From CAXMST01 sp963700785 (GTDB taxonomy: Bacteria > Actinomycetota > Thermoleophilia > Solirubrobacterales > 70-9), in contig CAVOYZ010000010.1 of the NCBI GenBank assembly GCA_963700785.1, positions 248,001 to 312,000 on the forward strand: a stretch of DNA of 64,000 nucleotides, written 5' to 3'. Position numbers and translations under genes: made by a program. Of the stretch, positions 27,718 through 36,384 are shown piece by piece; positions within the stretch are counted from its first letter, which is position 1; every line of letters begins with the position of its first letter. A model generated the notes under the pieces. That model did not search any database. It saw only the letters and a program-made list of their open reading frames with translations, and was not told the origin of the DNA.

Positions 27718-27738
27718 GCCTGAGGCCGCAGGCCGTTT
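27718..27738 (+). terminator. Possible terminator of the atp operon
   Basis: GCCTG-AGGCCG-CAGGC forms a short hairpin 27 bases after the atpC stop and is followed by CGTTT. The stem is short (5 bp) and the T-run weak. Confidence 0.3.
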
Positions 27739-27750
27739 CCGGCTCATCAC

Positions 27751-27756
27751 TACCCT
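27751..27756 (+). promoter_or_regulatory. -10-like box TACCCT before the M20 peptidase gene
   Basis: TACCCT ends 7 bases before the ATG at 27764, the same box and spacing as at 42154; a leaderless mRNA is expected. Confidence 0.4.
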
Positions 27757-27763
27757 ACCCCGG

Positions 27764-28858
27764 ATGGAAGAGCGGCATCTCGCTGAAAAGCTGATCGGCT
27801 ACGACACCTCCCACGGTGACGGGATCCGTCTCTGCGCCGGATTCGTCAAGGGCTGGCTCGAGGCGCGCGAGATCCCCACCACCCAGCTCGAGATCCGTGG
27901 GCTGCCGATCCTCAAGGCCTCGGTTGGGCCCGAGCAGGGCCCGGCGATCGTGCTCCACGGCCACATCGACGTGGTGCCGGGGCGCGACGGGCAGTTCGAC
28001 CCGCGGGTCGAGGGCGATCGGCTGATCGGCCGTGGCGCCTACGACATGAAGGGCGCCGCCGCCGCGATGATGCTCGCCCTGAACGACCTCAAGGACCAGA
28101 GCGATGTCCGGGTTCTGCTGACGATCGTTCCCGACGAGGAGAGCGAGGACGAGGACTACCGCGGCACCGACCTGCTGGTCGACGAGGGCCTGGGGGCGAG
28201 CTTCGCGATCACCGGTGAGCCGACCGACATGCACGTCGGCGTGGCCGCGAAGGGCGTCCTCGCGGTGCGCCTCGAGGTCAGCGGCCGGGCCGCGCACGGC
28301 TCGACCCCCTGGGAGGGCGACAACGCGATCCTCAAGTCGTTCGCGGTGTTCCGCAACATCGAGTCGCTACCTTTCAGCCGGGAATCGTCCGAGCTCTTCG
28401 ATCGGCCCTCGATCAACCTCGGCCGGATCCTGGGCGGCGACGCCCTGAACAAGGTGCCCGACACCTGCGTGATCGACGTGGACATCCGTTATCTACCCGA
28501 ACAGGAAGAGGATGAGATCCTCACCCAGATAGAGGGGCTGCCGGATTCGCGCGTGGTCTCGACCTTTACGCGGCCACCGGTCGTGGTCGACAGCGAGTCG
28601 GTCTTCGTCCGCGCGCTCTGCGCCGCGACCAGCGCCCACCACGACGGCGACGTGACCGGGGTCGGCCGCGACGGGGCCTCGGACGCGATCTCGTTCATCC
28701 GCGCGGGTGTCCCGGCGGTCGAGTTCGGTCCCAGCGGCGCCGGCCACCACGGGCCGGACGAGTGGGTCTCGCTTGCCTCCCTTCAGGCCTACCGGCGGGC
28801 ACTCAGCGAGTTCGCCACCGGGTTGCCGGCGGCGCTCGAGAGCGAGGGCCGGGCGTGA
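27764..28858 (+). CDS. M20 family metallopeptidase/deacylase (ArgE/DapE-like)
   Basis: The 364-residue di-zinc amidohydrolase has the metal ligands expected of M20: LHGHIDVVP (first His and catalytic Asp), GRGAYDMKG (bridging Asp), PDEESED (catalytic Glu pair), GEPTD and GAGHHGPDEWV (last His). A dimerisation domain is inserted (VEVSGRAAHGSTPWEGDNAI-like segment). It probably removes an acyl group from an amino acid or cleaves a dipeptide, but it is not assignable to DapE or ArgE by sequence alone. It overlaps the LCP gene by 4 bases. Confidence 0.88.
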   Translation: MEERHLAEKLIGYDTSHGDGIRLCAGFVKGWLEAREIPTTQLEIRGLPILKASVGPEQGPAIVLHGHIDVVPGRDGQFDPRVEGDRLIGRGAYDMKGAAAAMMLALNDLKDQSDVRVLLTIVPDEESEDEDYRGTDLLVDEGLGASFAITGEPTDMHVGVAAKGVLAVRLEVSGRAAHGSTPWEGDNAILKSFAVFRNIESLPFSRESSELFDRPSINLGRILGGDALNKVPDTCVIDVDIRYLPEQEEDEILTQIEGLPDSRVVSTFTRPPVVVDSESVFVRALCAATSAHHDGDVTGVGRDGASDAISFIRAGVPAVEFGPSGAGHHGPDEWVSLASLQAYRRALSEFATGLPAALESEGRA

Positions 28859-30990
28859 GCGACACCGAACGCGACGGGCCGGGCTCCGAGGAGGAGCGCG
28901 ACCAGGATGCCCCTGCGCCTGAATCGGTCGAGCCGGGAGAGCTGCCCGCGGCCCCCGAGCCCGGCGGCGATGACGATTCGGCCCTCGAGACCGGGGAGGA
29001 CTCCGGGCTCGGGCTGACCGATGAGTTCGCGCGGATCGAGGCCGAGATAGCCGGCGACGAGGAGGGCGCGGAGCCGCCGGGCCCGGAGCAGGCCGAGCCC
29101 CCGCCGCCGACTGACGAGGAGTGGGTCGTGACCGAGGGGCAGGCCGATGCGGAATCGTCGGGGGCGGCCGCCGACGCAGACTGGGCCGGGCAGGGCGATT
29201 CGGCTCAGCAGGGGGACTCCGAGGCGTCCGACTCCAGCGAGGCCGCTGACTCCAGTGGGGGGTCCGCCTCCAGCGAGGCGTCTGACTCCACCGAGGTCTT
29301 CGATTCCACGGACGAGGCCGCCGCAGCCGCCGCCGCTCCGACCGCCGCAGCCGCCGGCGCCGGAGAGCGGCCGGATCAGGCCGCTGCCGCCGGCCCTCCC
29401 CCGACCCAACGACCCCCGATCGTTCGCCCGTCGAAGCCGCCGCCCGCACCGGTTGCGCCGCTGCCCAGCGATGACGAGCTTGAGTCGGTCGCCTCGAACC
29501 TCTGGCTGCGCTTCCTCAGCGGCTCGGTGTTGATCGTCGCCTCGATCGCCGCGGCAGTCGCGGTCGTCGGCCTGCTGTTCGTCGAGGACATCGCGGCGAA
29601 GCTGCAGCCGATCCCCGGGATCAGCGAGCAGCTGGCGGACGTGGAGAGCGACGACCCACAGACGATCCTGATCATCGGCTCCGATCGCCGTGCCGGCGAC
29701 GATCCGGATGCCGGCGCCCGCTCGGACACGACGATGCTGCTCCGGGTCGACCCCGACAAGGAGGTTCTCTCGCTGTTCTCGCTGCCCCGCGATCTCAAGG
29801 TCGACGTTCCCGGGATCGGGCCGGCGAAGCTGAACGAGGCCTACGCGATCGGCGGTGAGGAGAAGACGCTGAAGACGGTCAAGCGCTTCACCGGTCTCGA
29901 GATCAATCACGTCGTCGAGATCAACTTCACCGGCTTCGCCGATGCGGTTGATGCGATCGACTGCGTCTACATCGACGTCGATCGCGAGTACTTCAACGTC
30001 AACGACGGCACGATTGCCAACGACTACGCGGAGATCGACATCAACGCCGGCTACCAGCGCCTCTGCGGGCTCAAGGCCCTGCAGTACGTCCGCTATCGCC
30101 ACTTCGACACCGACCTCGTGCGCGCCGCCCGCCAGCAGGACTTCCTCCGCGAGGCCCGCCAGAAGGTCGAGCCCCGGGAGCTGCTCGGCGCCGTCGCCGG
30201 AATCGGGATCGGGACCGAGCTGATCGACATCTTCACCGAGTACACGCGCTCGGACATCGACAGCGGCAGCGACGTGATCGGGATCCTCAAGTCGTTCGCA
30301 GCGGTCCGCGACGTGCCGGTCAACGAGGTCCACTTCGAGGGTGACATCGGCGGCCCCGAGGACCCGTTCGTCACCTCAACCGACGAGCAGGTCCAGAAGG
30401 CGATCGACGAGTTCCTCAACGGGGTCGGATCGAGCGGCCAGCGCGGCGGCGAGAAGTCGAACAAGAAGAAGGGCGAGAGCAAGAAGAAGAACAAGAAGAA
30501 GAAGGGCGGTGACGACGCCGACGTGGTCGCGACCGATGCGCTCGCCGACGAGAAGTTCCCGACCATGGCCGACCGGTTCAAGGCCGACGCGGACAAGAAC
30601 GCCCGGCGCCTCGGAATCCCCGTCTTCTACCCGACCGCGGTCGTCCCGGGATCGACCTTCAGCAAGGACTCGCGCACCTACGAGTACGAGAACGAGGACA
30701 ACAAGAAGGAGTCGGCCTACAAGACCGTGATCGCGCTGAGCTCGCCGTCGACGCTGACCGAGTACTACGGGGTGATGGGCACCACCTGGGAGAACCCGCC
30801 GATCCTCCGCAATGCCTCGGAGGTGCGCGAGATCGACGGCCGCGACTATCTGCTCTTCTACGACGGCGGTCGCCTGCGACTGGTCGGCTGGAAGGAGAAG
30901 GGCAACTCCTACTGGCTCAACAACACCCTGGTCCAGAGCATCGGTGAGGCCGAGATGCTCGCGATGGCGACGTCGATGCGCGAGGCGTAG
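28855..30990 (+). CDS. LCP (LytR-CpsA-Psr) family glycopolymer transferase with long acidic head
   Basis: This 711-residue envelope protein attaches lipid-linked glycopolymers to peptidoglycan. The first 200 residues are disordered and acidic, with Ser/Asp/Ala repeats (EASDSSEAADSSGG) and a Pro/Ala linker. One membrane helix follows (SGSVLIVASIAAAVAVVGLLFV, about 221-242), then the LCP domain from about 270: TILIIGSDRRAG, ARSDTTMLLRVD, SLPRDLKVDVPGIG, YVRYRHFDTDLVRAARQQDFL with the pyrophosphate-binding arginines. A Lys-rich hinge (about 535-550) leads to a 150-residue C-terminal domain I do not recognise. The GTG start overlaps the peptidase stop. Confidence 0.9.
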   Translation: MSDTERDGPGSEEERDQDAPAPESVEPGELPAAPEPGGDDDSALETGEDSGLGLTDEFARIEAEIAGDEEGAEPPGPEQAEPPPPTDEEWVVTEGQADAESSGAAADADWAGQGDSAQQGDSEASDSSEAADSSGGSASSEASDSTEVFDSTDEAAAAAAAPTAAAAGAGERPDQAAAAGPPPTQRPPIVRPSKPPPAPVAPLPSDDELESVASNLWLRFLSGSVLIVASIAAAVAVVGLLFVEDIAAKLQPIPGISEQLADVESDDPQTILIIGSDRRAGDDPDAGARSDTTMLLRVDPDKEVLSLFSLPRDLKVDVPGIGPAKLNEAYAIGGEEKTLKTVKRFTGLEINHVVEINFTGFADAVDAIDCVYIDVDREYFNVNDGTIANDYAEIDINAGYQRLCGLKALQYVRYRHFDTDLVRAARQQDFLREARQKVEPRELLGAVAGIGIGTELIDIFTEYTRSDIDSGSDVIGILKSFAAVRDVPVNEVHFEGDIGGPEDPFVTSTDEQVQKAIDEFLNGVGSSGQRGGEKSNKKKGESKKKNKKKKGGDDADVVATDALADEKFPTMADRFKADADKNARRLGIPVFYPTAVVPGSTFSKDSRTYEYENEDNKKESAYKTVIALSSPSTLTEYYGVMGTTWENPPILRNASEVREIDGRDYLLFYDGGRLRLVGWKEKGNSYWLNNTLVQSIGEAEMLAMATSMREA

Positions 30991-31050
30991 CCGCTGCCCG
31001 GCACCGGCGCCGCGCGCGCGAGCGCGAGGCCTGAGAGCATTGCCGCCCCG

Positions 31051-32355
31051 ATGAACCCGAACCGCGACAAGCAGAGCACGCCCGAGCCGATCGGCGTCGT
31101 CGGCGTCGGCTGGGTCGGCGTGGTCACCGCCGCCTGCTTCGCCGCGCAGGGCCATCAGGTCTGGGCGATGGACATCGACGCCGAGAAGATCGCCTCGCTG
31201 GCGGCCGGCGAGTTGACGATCCACGAGCCCGGCCTGCCGGAGCTGGTCCGCGACAACGCCGAGCGGCTCAACTTCACGACCTCGATGGACGAGCTTCTGG
31301 CGCATTCCCGGCTGCTGTTCTGCTGTGTCGACACTCCCCCGACCTACTCGGGCGACGCCGACCTCTCCCGGGTCCAGGCGGTGGTCGGCGAGCTCTCCGG
31401 CGACTCCGAGCACGCGCTGGTGATGAAGAGCACGGTCCCCGCCGGGACCGGTGAGTCGATTCGCCGCGACATGCCGTCGCTTCCCTACGTCTCCTGCCCG
31501 GAGTTCCTCAAGGAGGGCTCGGCGGTCGCCGACTTCCTGCACCCGGACCGGGTGGTGATCGGCGCCGACCGCGGCGACGAGTGGGCCGCGGAGGCGGTCG
31601 CCGATGCGTACCGGCCGCTCGGCGGCGCGCTGGTGCGCACCGACGTCGCCAGCGCCGAGATGATCAAGCTCGCCTCGAACGCCTTCCTCGCGACCAAGAT
31701 CAGCTTCATCAACGAGATCGCGAACGTCTGCGAGGAGGTCGGTGCCGACGTGACCGAGGTGGCGCGTGGCATGGGCCTCGACGAGCGGATCGGGCCCCAG
31801 TTCCTCAATGCCGGGATCGGCTACGGCGGCTCCTGCTTCCCGAAGGACGTGACCGCGCTGAAGCAGCTGGCCGGTAACTCGGGGTATCACTTCCAGCTGC
31901 TGAACTCGGTGATCGAGGTGAACGAGCTGCAGAAGCGGCGCGTGCTCGGCAAGCTGACCCGCCACCTCGGCTCGCTGGTCGGCAAGCGGGTCGTGTTGCT
32001 CGGGCTCGCCTTCAAGCCGCACACCGACGACATGCGCGAGGCGTCGAGCCTGGTGCTCGCCGCCCGCCTGCAGGGCGAGGGCGCCAAGGTAGTCGCCTTC
32101 GACCCGGTCGCCCGGGAGAACGGCTCCGGGCTGCTGCCCGCGGTCGAGATGGCCGGATCGGCCGAGGAGGCGCTGCGCGGCGCCGACGCGGCGGTGCTGG
32201 TCACCGAGTGGCCCGAGTTCGCGGCGCTCGATTGGTCGGCGATGGCGGCGGAGATGGCGAATCCAGTCGTGGTCGACGGTCGCAACTTCCTCGACCCCGA
32301 GACGATGCGCGAGGCGGGCATCGTCTACGAGGGCATCGGCCGCGGCAGGGAGTGA
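31051..32355 (+). CDS. UDP-glucose/UDP-sugar 6-dehydrogenase
   Basis: The 434-residue NAD-dependent dehydrogenase oxidises a UDP-sugar at C6, most likely UDP-glucose to UDP-glucuronate. The Rossmann loop is IGVVGVGWVGVVTAACFA (about 11-28); the catalytic Cys lies in GIGYGGSCFPKDVTALKQL; EFLKEGSAVADFLHPDRVVIG is the family signature. Neighbouring sugar-nucleotide genes and the LCP protein suggest a uronic-acid-containing wall polymer. The exact substrate (UDP-Glc, UDP-ManNAc) is not certain. Confidence 0.9.
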   Translation: MNPNRDKQSTPEPIGVVGVGWVGVVTAACFAAQGHQVWAMDIDAEKIASLAAGELTIHEPGLPELVRDNAERLNFTTSMDELLAHSRLLFCCVDTPPTYSGDADLSRVQAVVGELSGDSEHALVMKSTVPAGTGESIRRDMPSLPYVSCPEFLKEGSAVADFLHPDRVVIGADRGDEWAAEAVADAYRPLGGALVRTDVASAEMIKLASNAFLATKISFINEIANVCEEVGADVTEVARGMGLDERIGPQFLNAGIGYGGSCFPKDVTALKQLAGNSGYHFQLLNSVIEVNELQKRRVLGKLTRHLGSLVGKRVVLLGLAFKPHTDDMREASSLVLAARLQGEGAKVVAFDPVARENGSGLLPAVEMAGSAEEALRGADAAVLVTEWPEFAALDWSAMAAEMANPVVVDGRNFLDPETMREAGIVYEGIGRGRE

Positions 32356-33443
32356 GCTTGCAGGCGCTGATCCTGGTCGGAGGTCATGGAACCAGGCTCC
32401 GCCCGGTGACCCTGACCCTGCCGAAGCCGGTGATCCCGCTCGTCGATCGGCCGTTCATGCGCTACATGGTCGACTGGCTCGCGCGACACGGGGTCGACGA
32501 CATCGTCATGGCCTGTGGCTTTCTCCCCGACAAGCTGCGCCAGACCCTCGGCGAGGGCGGCGCCGGCGGCCCGCGGATCCACTACGTCGAGGAGCCCGAG
32601 CCGCGCGGGACGGCCGGCGCGATCAAGTTCGCCGAGGACCTGCTCGAGGACCGCTTCTTCGCGCTCAACGGCGACTCGCTCACCGACCTCGACCTGACCA
32701 AGCTGCGCAAGCGACACGAGAGCAGCGGCGCCAGGGCCACCCTCGCGCTCTATCCGGTCGCCGATGTCACGGCCTACGGACTGGTCCGGCGGCGCGAGGA
32801 CGGCGAGGTGATCGAGTTCGTCGAGAAGCCGGACCCCGAGACGGTCGACACCGACGAGATCTCGGCCGGCGCCTACCTGCTCGAGAAGGATGTCCTCGAC
32901 CTGATCCCGCCCGATCAGGACGTGTCGATCGAGCGCGAGGTCTTCCCGCAGTTGGTCGGGGCGGGGCTCTACGCGGAGCGACTCGAGGGCTACTGGATGG
33001 ACATCGGCACCCCGGCCCGCTACCTCGACGCCTGCTGGGACATCCTCGAGCGCCGGGTGGAGACCGAGCCCGGGAAGATGGTCGACGGCGACGGCGTCTA
33101 CGTCGATGCCGGGGCGGCGATCGATGACGGCGCCGAGGTGATCGGCCCGGCCTTCGTCGAGGCCGGAGCGGCGCTCGCCGCCGGGGCCGTGGTCGGCCCC
33201 CGGGCGGTGATCGGTCCCGGCAGCGTGATCGGCGAGCGGGCGCGGATCGAGGGCTCGGCGGTGCACGGCCACTGCACGATCGCGGCCGGCGCGACGGTCG
33301 TCGGGGCGATCCTCGCGGCCGGAGTCACCGTCGAGGAGGGAGGCTCGGTCCCCGAGGGCTCGGTGATCGGCGAGGGCGCGACGATCACCGCTGTCGCCGA
33401 CCTCGGGCCCGGGGCCAAGGTGGGACCCGGAGAGACGGCATGA
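32352..33443 (+). CDS. Sugar-phosphate nucleotidyltransferase with hexapeptide repeats (ManC/GlmU-like)
   Basis: The 363-residue enzyme starts at a GTG overlapping the previous stop. It has the nucleotidyltransferase signature ILVGGHGTRLRPVTLTLPKPVIP (first 25 residues), FALNGDSLTDLDL, VEKPDPETVDTDEISAGAYL and GYWMDIGTPARYLDA. The C-terminal third is a left-handed beta-helix (repeated V/I-I-G-x-G-A units). It likely makes GDP-mannose or an NDP-glucose. A second, related enzyme is at 34479. Confidence 0.88.
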   Translation: MSLQALILVGGHGTRLRPVTLTLPKPVIPLVDRPFMRYMVDWLARHGVDDIVMACGFLPDKLRQTLGEGGAGGPRIHYVEEPEPRGTAGAIKFAEDLLEDRFFALNGDSLTDLDLTKLRKRHESSGARATLALYPVADVTAYGLVRRREDGEVIEFVEKPDPETVDTDEISAGAYLLEKDVLDLIPPDQDVSIEREVFPQLVGAGLYAERLEGYWMDIGTPARYLDACWDILERRVETEPGKMVDGDGVYVDAGAAIDDGAEVIGPAFVEAGAALAAGAVVGPRAVIGPGSVIGERARIEGSAVHGHCTIAAGATVVGAILAAGVTVEEGGSVPEGSVIGEGATITAVADLGPGAKVGPGETA

Positions 33444-34462
33444 GCGACCTCGAGCGACGGCTGGCGGAACTTGATTCCGGCGATCAGTACGGAGCGACGA
33501 TGGCGCTGCCCGACCATCTCCGGGACGCGCTCTGGCGCTTTTCATCGGCGAAGATCGATCAGCTCGAGTCGACCGGGCTGCTCGTCTGCGGCATGGGCGG
33601 ATCGGCGATCGGAGGCGACCTCGCCGCGGCCGCTCTCGGCGGCCGGCTCGGCAAGCCGCTCGACGTGGTCCGCGGTTACGGGGTCCCCTCGTGGACGCCG
33701 CCGGATCGCGCCATCTTCTGCTCGAGCTACTCGGGCAACACCGAGGAGACGATCGCCTGCTACGCGGCTGCCGAAGCCGTCGGTGCGGACCGGATCGTCG
33801 CCACCACGGGCGGTGCCCTGGCCGAGGCTGCCCGCAGCGACGGCGTCCCCGTGATCGGGATGCCCGCCGGCCTGCAGCCCCGGGCCGCGGTCGGGTACAC
33901 GTTCGCGATCGCGGCTGAGGTTGCTGCGGTGGTCGGGATCGGCCCGACGATCCGCATGGAGATCGACAGCTCGGCCGCCCACCTCGAGGCGGCCGGCGAC
34001 TCGCTGCTGGCCAAGGCCGCGGAGCTCGCCGATTCGATCTCGGGATCGGTGCCGCTCGTCTACGGTTGCGGCCTCACCGCCCCCGTCGCCTATCGCTGGA
34101 AGTGCCAGATCAACGAGAACGCAAAGCTGCCCTGCTTCGACCACGTCTTGCCGGAGCTGGATCACAACGAGATCGTCGGCTGGGAGGGGGGAGGCGACGC
34201 CGCCTACTCGGCGATCTTCCTGCGGGACGAGGACCAGCCGCCGCGCGAGCACCGGCGCGCGGAGCTGACCGCCGAGCTGATCGCGCCGAGGGCCCGGAGC
34301 GTGATCCAGCTCGACACCGAGGGCGAGACCCGGACCGAGCGGCTGCTCTGGGCGGTGATGCTCGGCGACCTGCTCTCGCTGGAGCTCGCGGCACGGGCGG
34401 GGGCCGACCCGACCCCGGTGACCGTGATCGAGACGCTCAAGGACCGCCTGGGGCGGCCCTGA
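33440..34462 (+). CDS. Bifunctional phosphoglucose/phosphomannose isomerase family protein
   Basis: The 340-residue double-SIS-domain isomerase has LVCGMGGSAIGGDLAAAAL (about 49-67), SSYSGNTEETIACYAAAEA with the phosphate-binding serines, and VLPELDHNEIVGWEG with the catalytic Glu/His region. This family interconverts fructose-6-P with glucose-6-P and mannose-6-P. Placed between two nucleotidyltransferases, it supplies hexose phosphates for NDP-sugars. It starts on the stop of the preceding gene (ATGA). Confidence 0.9.
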   Translation: MSDLERRLAELDSGDQYGATMALPDHLRDALWRFSSAKIDQLESTGLLVCGMGGSAIGGDLAAAALGGRLGKPLDVVRGYGVPSWTPPDRAIFCSSYSGNTEETIACYAAAEAVGADRIVATTGGALAEAARSDGVPVIGMPAGLQPRAAVGYTFAIAAEVAAVVGIGPTIRMEIDSSAAHLEAAGDSLLAKAAELADSISGSVPLVYGCGLTAPVAYRWKCQINENAKLPCFDHVLPELDHNEIVGWEGGGDAAYSAIFLRDEDQPPREHRRAELTAELIAPRARSVIQLDTEGETRTERLLWAVMLGDLLSLELAARAGADPTPVTVIETLKDRLGRP

Positions 34463-34463
34463 C

Positions 34464-34469
34464 TAACCT
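34464..34469 (+). promoter_or_regulatory. -10-like box TAACCT before the second nucleotidyltransferase
   Basis: TAACCT overlaps the stop of the preceding isomerase gene and ends 9 bases before the ATG at 34479. Confidence 0.35.
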
Positions 34470-34478
34470 GCTGAAGCG

Positions 34479-35471
34479 ATGAGAGCGATGGTCATGGCAG
34501 CGGGGCTCGGAACGCGTCTGCGTCCGATCACCTGGGAGATCCCGAAGCCGGTCGTCCCCGTCTGCAATCGACCGATTGCCGCCCATCTGGTGCAGCTGCT
34601 GTCGAGCCACGGCTTCGACGAGGTGATCGCCAACCTGCACTGGTTCCCCGACACGGTCAAGGCCTGCATCGGGGACGGCTCACGGTACGGGGCGGAGCTC
34701 AGCTACACCTACGAGGAGGAGTTGCTCGGCACGGCCGGCGGCGTGCGCGGCGTCTCCGACTTCCTCACCGGCGGTGACGACGACGTGTTCGTTGTCCTCG
34801 CCGGCGACGCGCTGACCGACGTCGACCTCGCCGATCTGGTCGCCGCCCACCGGGCCAACGGCGGCCTCGCGACCCTCGCGGTCAAGCAGGTGGCCGACGT
34901 CAGCCAGTACGGCGTGATCGTCACCGACGGCGAGGGACGGGTCCAGGGCTTTCAGGAGAAGCCGGACCCGGCCGAGGCGCTCTCGGACCTCGTCAACTGC
35001 ATGGTCTACGCGTTCAGCTCGGAGATCTTCGACTACTTTCCAGACGGCGACCCGCTCGACTTCGCGACCGACGTCTTCCCGGCGCTGCTCTCCCACGACG
35101 TGCCGTTTCACGTCCACCGCATCGATCGCTACTGGAACGACATCGGGACGCTGCCCGAGTACGTGAACGGCAATCTCGATGCGCTCGGCGGCCGGGTGGT
35201 GGTCGATCCCGTCGGCGAGCTGGTGGAGGGCGAGCAGACGCTGCCCGGCGGCGCCGAGGTGATCGGCCCGGTGCTGATCGGCCCAGACGTGGAGATCGGG
35301 CCCGGCGCCAACCTCGTCGGGCCGCTGGTGCTCGGTGCGGGCTCGCTGATCGGCGCCGGCGCCCGGCTTCGGGAGGGCGTTCTGCTGCCCGGCGCGGAGA
35401 TCGCTGCGAAGGGGGTCTTCGCCCACGGCATCGCCGGCGGCGCCGAGCGCCTCGCCTCCGGCGACTGGTAG
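34479..35471 (+). CDS. Second sugar-phosphate nucleotidyltransferase with short beta-helix tail
   Basis: The 330-residue enzyme has MVMAAGLGTRLRPITWEIPKP at the N-terminus, VVLAGDALTDVDLADLV, GFQEKPDPAEALSDLVNCMVY and RYWNDIGTLPEYVNGN, the nucleotidyltransferase core, followed by a few hexapeptide turns (EVIGPVLIGPDVEIGPGANL). It is similar in layout to the gene at 32352 but clearly diverged, so the two likely activate different sugars. Substrate unresolved. Confidence 0.88.
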   Translation: MRAMVMAAGLGTRLRPITWEIPKPVVPVCNRPIAAHLVQLLSSHGFDEVIANLHWFPDTVKACIGDGSRYGAELSYTYEEELLGTAGGVRGVSDFLTGGDDDVFVVLAGDALTDVDLADLVAAHRANGGLATLAVKQVADVSQYGVIVTDGEGRVQGFQEKPDPAEALSDLVNCMVYAFSSEIFDYFPDGDPLDFATDVFPALLSHDVPFHVHRIDRYWNDIGTLPEYVNGNLDALGGRVVVDPVGELVEGEQTLPGGAEVIGPVLIGPDVEIGPGANLVGPLVLGAGSLIGAGARLREGVLLPGAEIAAKGVFAHGIAGGAERLASGDW

Positions 35472-35485
35472 TCGGCGCGCTGCAC

Positions 35486-35491
35486 TAGTCT
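35486..35491 (+). promoter_or_regulatory. -10-like box TAGTCT
   Basis: TAGTCT ends 6 bases before the GTG at 35498, compatible with a leaderless start. Confidence 0.35.
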
Positions 35492-35497
35492 CGAGGC

Positions 35498-35848
35498 GTG
35501 GCTGACGAGCCGTTCGCGAGTACCCCGGTCGAGTTTCTCTGGTGGCGTGGCTGCCCCTCCTGGGAGCGGGCGCTCGAGCGGTTGCGGGCGGCGATGGAGG
35601 GCGCCGGCCTCGATCCCGACTCGATCGTCGTCCACGAGGTCGAGACCGCTGAGGATGCCGCGGCGGAGCAGTTCGTCGGCTCGCCGACGATCCGGGTCGG
35701 CGGTCGCGACATCCAGCCGCCGGCCGATGCCGCCACCGGGCTAACCTGCCGCGTCTACAAATTGCGCGACGGACGGATCTCGGCGATCCCCGACCCGGCC
35801 GACATCCGGGAGGCGCTGATCGAAGGAATCGAGAGGAGCGGCAGGTGA
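35498..35848 (+). CDS. Small thioredoxin-fold protein
   Basis: The 116-residue protein has a beta-strand followed by WWRGCPSWERALERL (Cys at the usual redox position but no CxxC partner), then GSPTIRVGGRDI, the cis-Pro strand typical of glutaredoxin/thioredoxin-like folds, and a C-terminal helix. Such proteins are sometimes described as alkylmercury-lyase-like or DUF2703-like. Probably a thiol-handling protein acting with the next gene, which it overlaps by 4 bases (GTGA). Confidence 0.7.
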   Translation: MADEPFASTPVEFLWWRGCPSWERALERLRAAMEGAGLDPDSIVVHEVETAEDAAAEQFVGSPTIRVGGRDIQPPADAATGLTCRVYKLRDGRISAIPDPADIREALIEGIERSGR

Positions 35849-36384
35849 ACGCAGACGGGCCCGAGATCGGCGATCTGGTGCCGACGCTGGAGCTTCCCGA
35901 TACCGAGGGTGCGGTGCACACGCTGCCCGGCCCCGGGGACGCGCCGGCGACCGCGGTCGTCTGGACCTGCAACCACTGCCCCTACGCGCTCGCCTGGCAC
36001 GACCGCCTGCTCGACGTCGCGCGCGACCACGCCGGAGCCGGCGTCGGCCTGCTGATGGTCAACTCCAATGACGCCGCCCGCTATCCGGCGGACTCCCTCG
36101 AGGCGATGCGGCAACGGCACCGCGCGGAGAGCTGGCCGGTTCCCTACCTGCACGACGAGACCCAGTCCGCGGCCCGCTCTTGGGGGGCGCGGACGACCCC
36201 CGATGTCTTCCTGCTCGATTCCGGCTTGCGACTCGCCTACCGGGGCGCCCCCGACCCCGACCACGAGCGGCCGGAGCTGGCCGCCGGGTGGCTGCGGGAT
36301 GCGCTGACCGCCGTGCTCGCCGGCGAGCAGCCCGATCCGCGCAGCACGCAGCCGATCGGCTGCTCGATCAAGTGGCGCGAGTGA
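35845..36384 (+). CDS. Redoxin (thioredoxin/AhpC-TSA-like) family protein
   Basis: The 179-residue protein starts with GDLVPTLELPDTEGAVHTL, the redoxin entry motif, and has the active site CNHCPYALAWHDRL (CxxC at about 45-48); the cis-Pro loop is RTTPDVFLLDSGLRLAYRG. No signal peptide is present, so it is cytoplasmic. The family is widespread in actinobacteria and assumed to be a disulfide reductase or peroxidase. It overlaps both neighbours by 4 bases, forming a unit with thrB. Confidence 0.85.
   Translation: MNADGPEIGDLVPTLELPDTEGAVHTLPGPGDAPATAVVWTCNHCPYALAWHDRLLDVARDHAGAGVGLLMVNSNDAARYPADSLEAMRQRHRAESWPVPYLHDETQSAARSWGARTTPDVFLLDSGLRLAYRGAPDPDHERPELAAGWLRDALTAVLAGEQPDPRSTQPIGCSIKWRE

Noticed and set aside
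28789..30333. Minus-strand open frame of 514 codons opposite the LCP gene
   Set aside because: Mirror of the acidic repeats and LCP domain; no independent support.
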